Origin: an uncultured Terriglobales bacterium
GTDB lineage: Bacteria > Acidobacteriota > Terriglobia > Terriglobales > Acidobacteriaceae
DNA length: 5,700 nucleotides
NCBI GenBank assembly: GCA_955652845.1
Contig: CATPBY010000381.1
Span: forward strand, 1-5,700
Direction of reading: 5' to 3'
Shown here: positions 5,507 through 5,700 of the stretch, piece after piece
Position numbering within the stretch: position 1 is the stretch's first letter
How the letters are laid out: every line of letters begins with the position of its first letter
Program-made: the position numbers and the translations under genes
The notes under the pieces: model-generated
Databases searched by the model: none
Told to the model about the DNA's origin: nothing
What the model saw: the letters and a program-made list of their open reading frames with translations, nothing else

Positions 5507-5700
5507 TCACTCAAGCAGCCGCTTGGCAATTTCGCAATATAAATCCACCGCTTCCCGCAATTCCTTTTTTTCCACGTACTCGCCCACGGTGTGCGCCACG
5601 TGAATCGAGCCCGGCCCCACAAGAATCGGTTCCCCCCAATTGCTGAGCGCGGGAATGTCGGTGGTGAAGGCAGCGACCATAGTGGGCAGGCCATCCAGAG
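5507..5700 (-). CDS. C-terminal end of an M20-family metallopeptidase (partial, truncated by window edge)
   Basis: The minus-strand frame is open from the right edge and ends with TGA at 5507-5509, giving 63 visible residues. They read LDGLPTMVAAFTTDIPAL, then ILVGPGSIHVAHTVGEYVEKKEL and a final helix (REAVDLYCEIAKRLLE). The GPGSIHVAHTxxEYV block is the C-terminal signature of M20 zinc peptidases (ArgE/DapE/ACY1/CPG2 group), where the His in AH(T) is a metal ligand and the Glu is conserved. Those enzymes remove acyl groups from amino acids or cleave small peptides. The particular substrate (acetylornithine, succinyl-diaminopimelate or other) cannot be decided from this fragment. The gene ends 97 bases before the antitoxin ATG with no visible terminator, so readthrough into the toxin-antitoxin pair is possible. 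Confidence 0.85.
   Translation of the reverse strand, partial: LDGLPTMVAAFTTDIPALSNWGEPILVGPGSIHVAHTVGEYVEKKELREAVDLYCEIAKRLLE

Noticed and set aside
5410..5646. 78-codon plus-strand ORF across the vapB promoter and the M20 fragment
   Set aside because: Antisense to the M20 C-terminal signature and to the promoter; Pro/Arg-rich shadow without motif.

Overview
This 5.7 kb stretch is an ordinary-looking bacterial chromosomal segment of moderately high GC with short intergenic gaps. Two genes suggest Acidobacteriota (Terriglobia/Koribacter-like): a seven-segment membrane protein with a short conserved cytoplasmic tail, and a stand-alone two-CBS protein. That placement rests on remembered family resemblance, with no marker gene, so it is tentative.

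Layout. 1-305 (+): 3' end of a gene with an RcnB/CigR-like C-terminal domain. 418-849 (+): small protein made of two CBS domains. 993-1907 (+): 304-residue membrane protein with seven predicted helices and no known function. 1908-2075: two inverted repeats, no gene. 2090-2403 (+): a compact transcription unit with a consensus TATAAT, a 43-residue secreted or membrane peptide gene, three further hairpins and a strong intrinsic terminator. 2407-4569 (-): full-length YyaL-type protein (thioredoxin fold plus (alpha/alpha)6 barrel). 4738-5409 (-): ribbon-helix-helix/PIN toxin-antitoxin pair (VapBC type) with its own promoter and a palindromic operator at the antitoxin start codon. 5507-5700 (-): C-terminal end of an M20-family metallopeptidase.

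How they fit together. The plus-strand genes on the left and the minus-strand genes on the right converge at about 2400, where the terminator sits. The toxin-antitoxin pair is the only clear functional unit. Its promoter, operator half-sites and start codon lie within about 60 bp, which is the expected layout for autoregulation. The other genes show no obvious shared pathway.

The least explained items are the 43-residue peptide gene with its hairpin-rich 3' end, the seven-helix membrane protein, and the details of the antitoxin leader. I do not see a multi-gene novel system, CRISPR array, insertion sequence, tRNA or rRNA.
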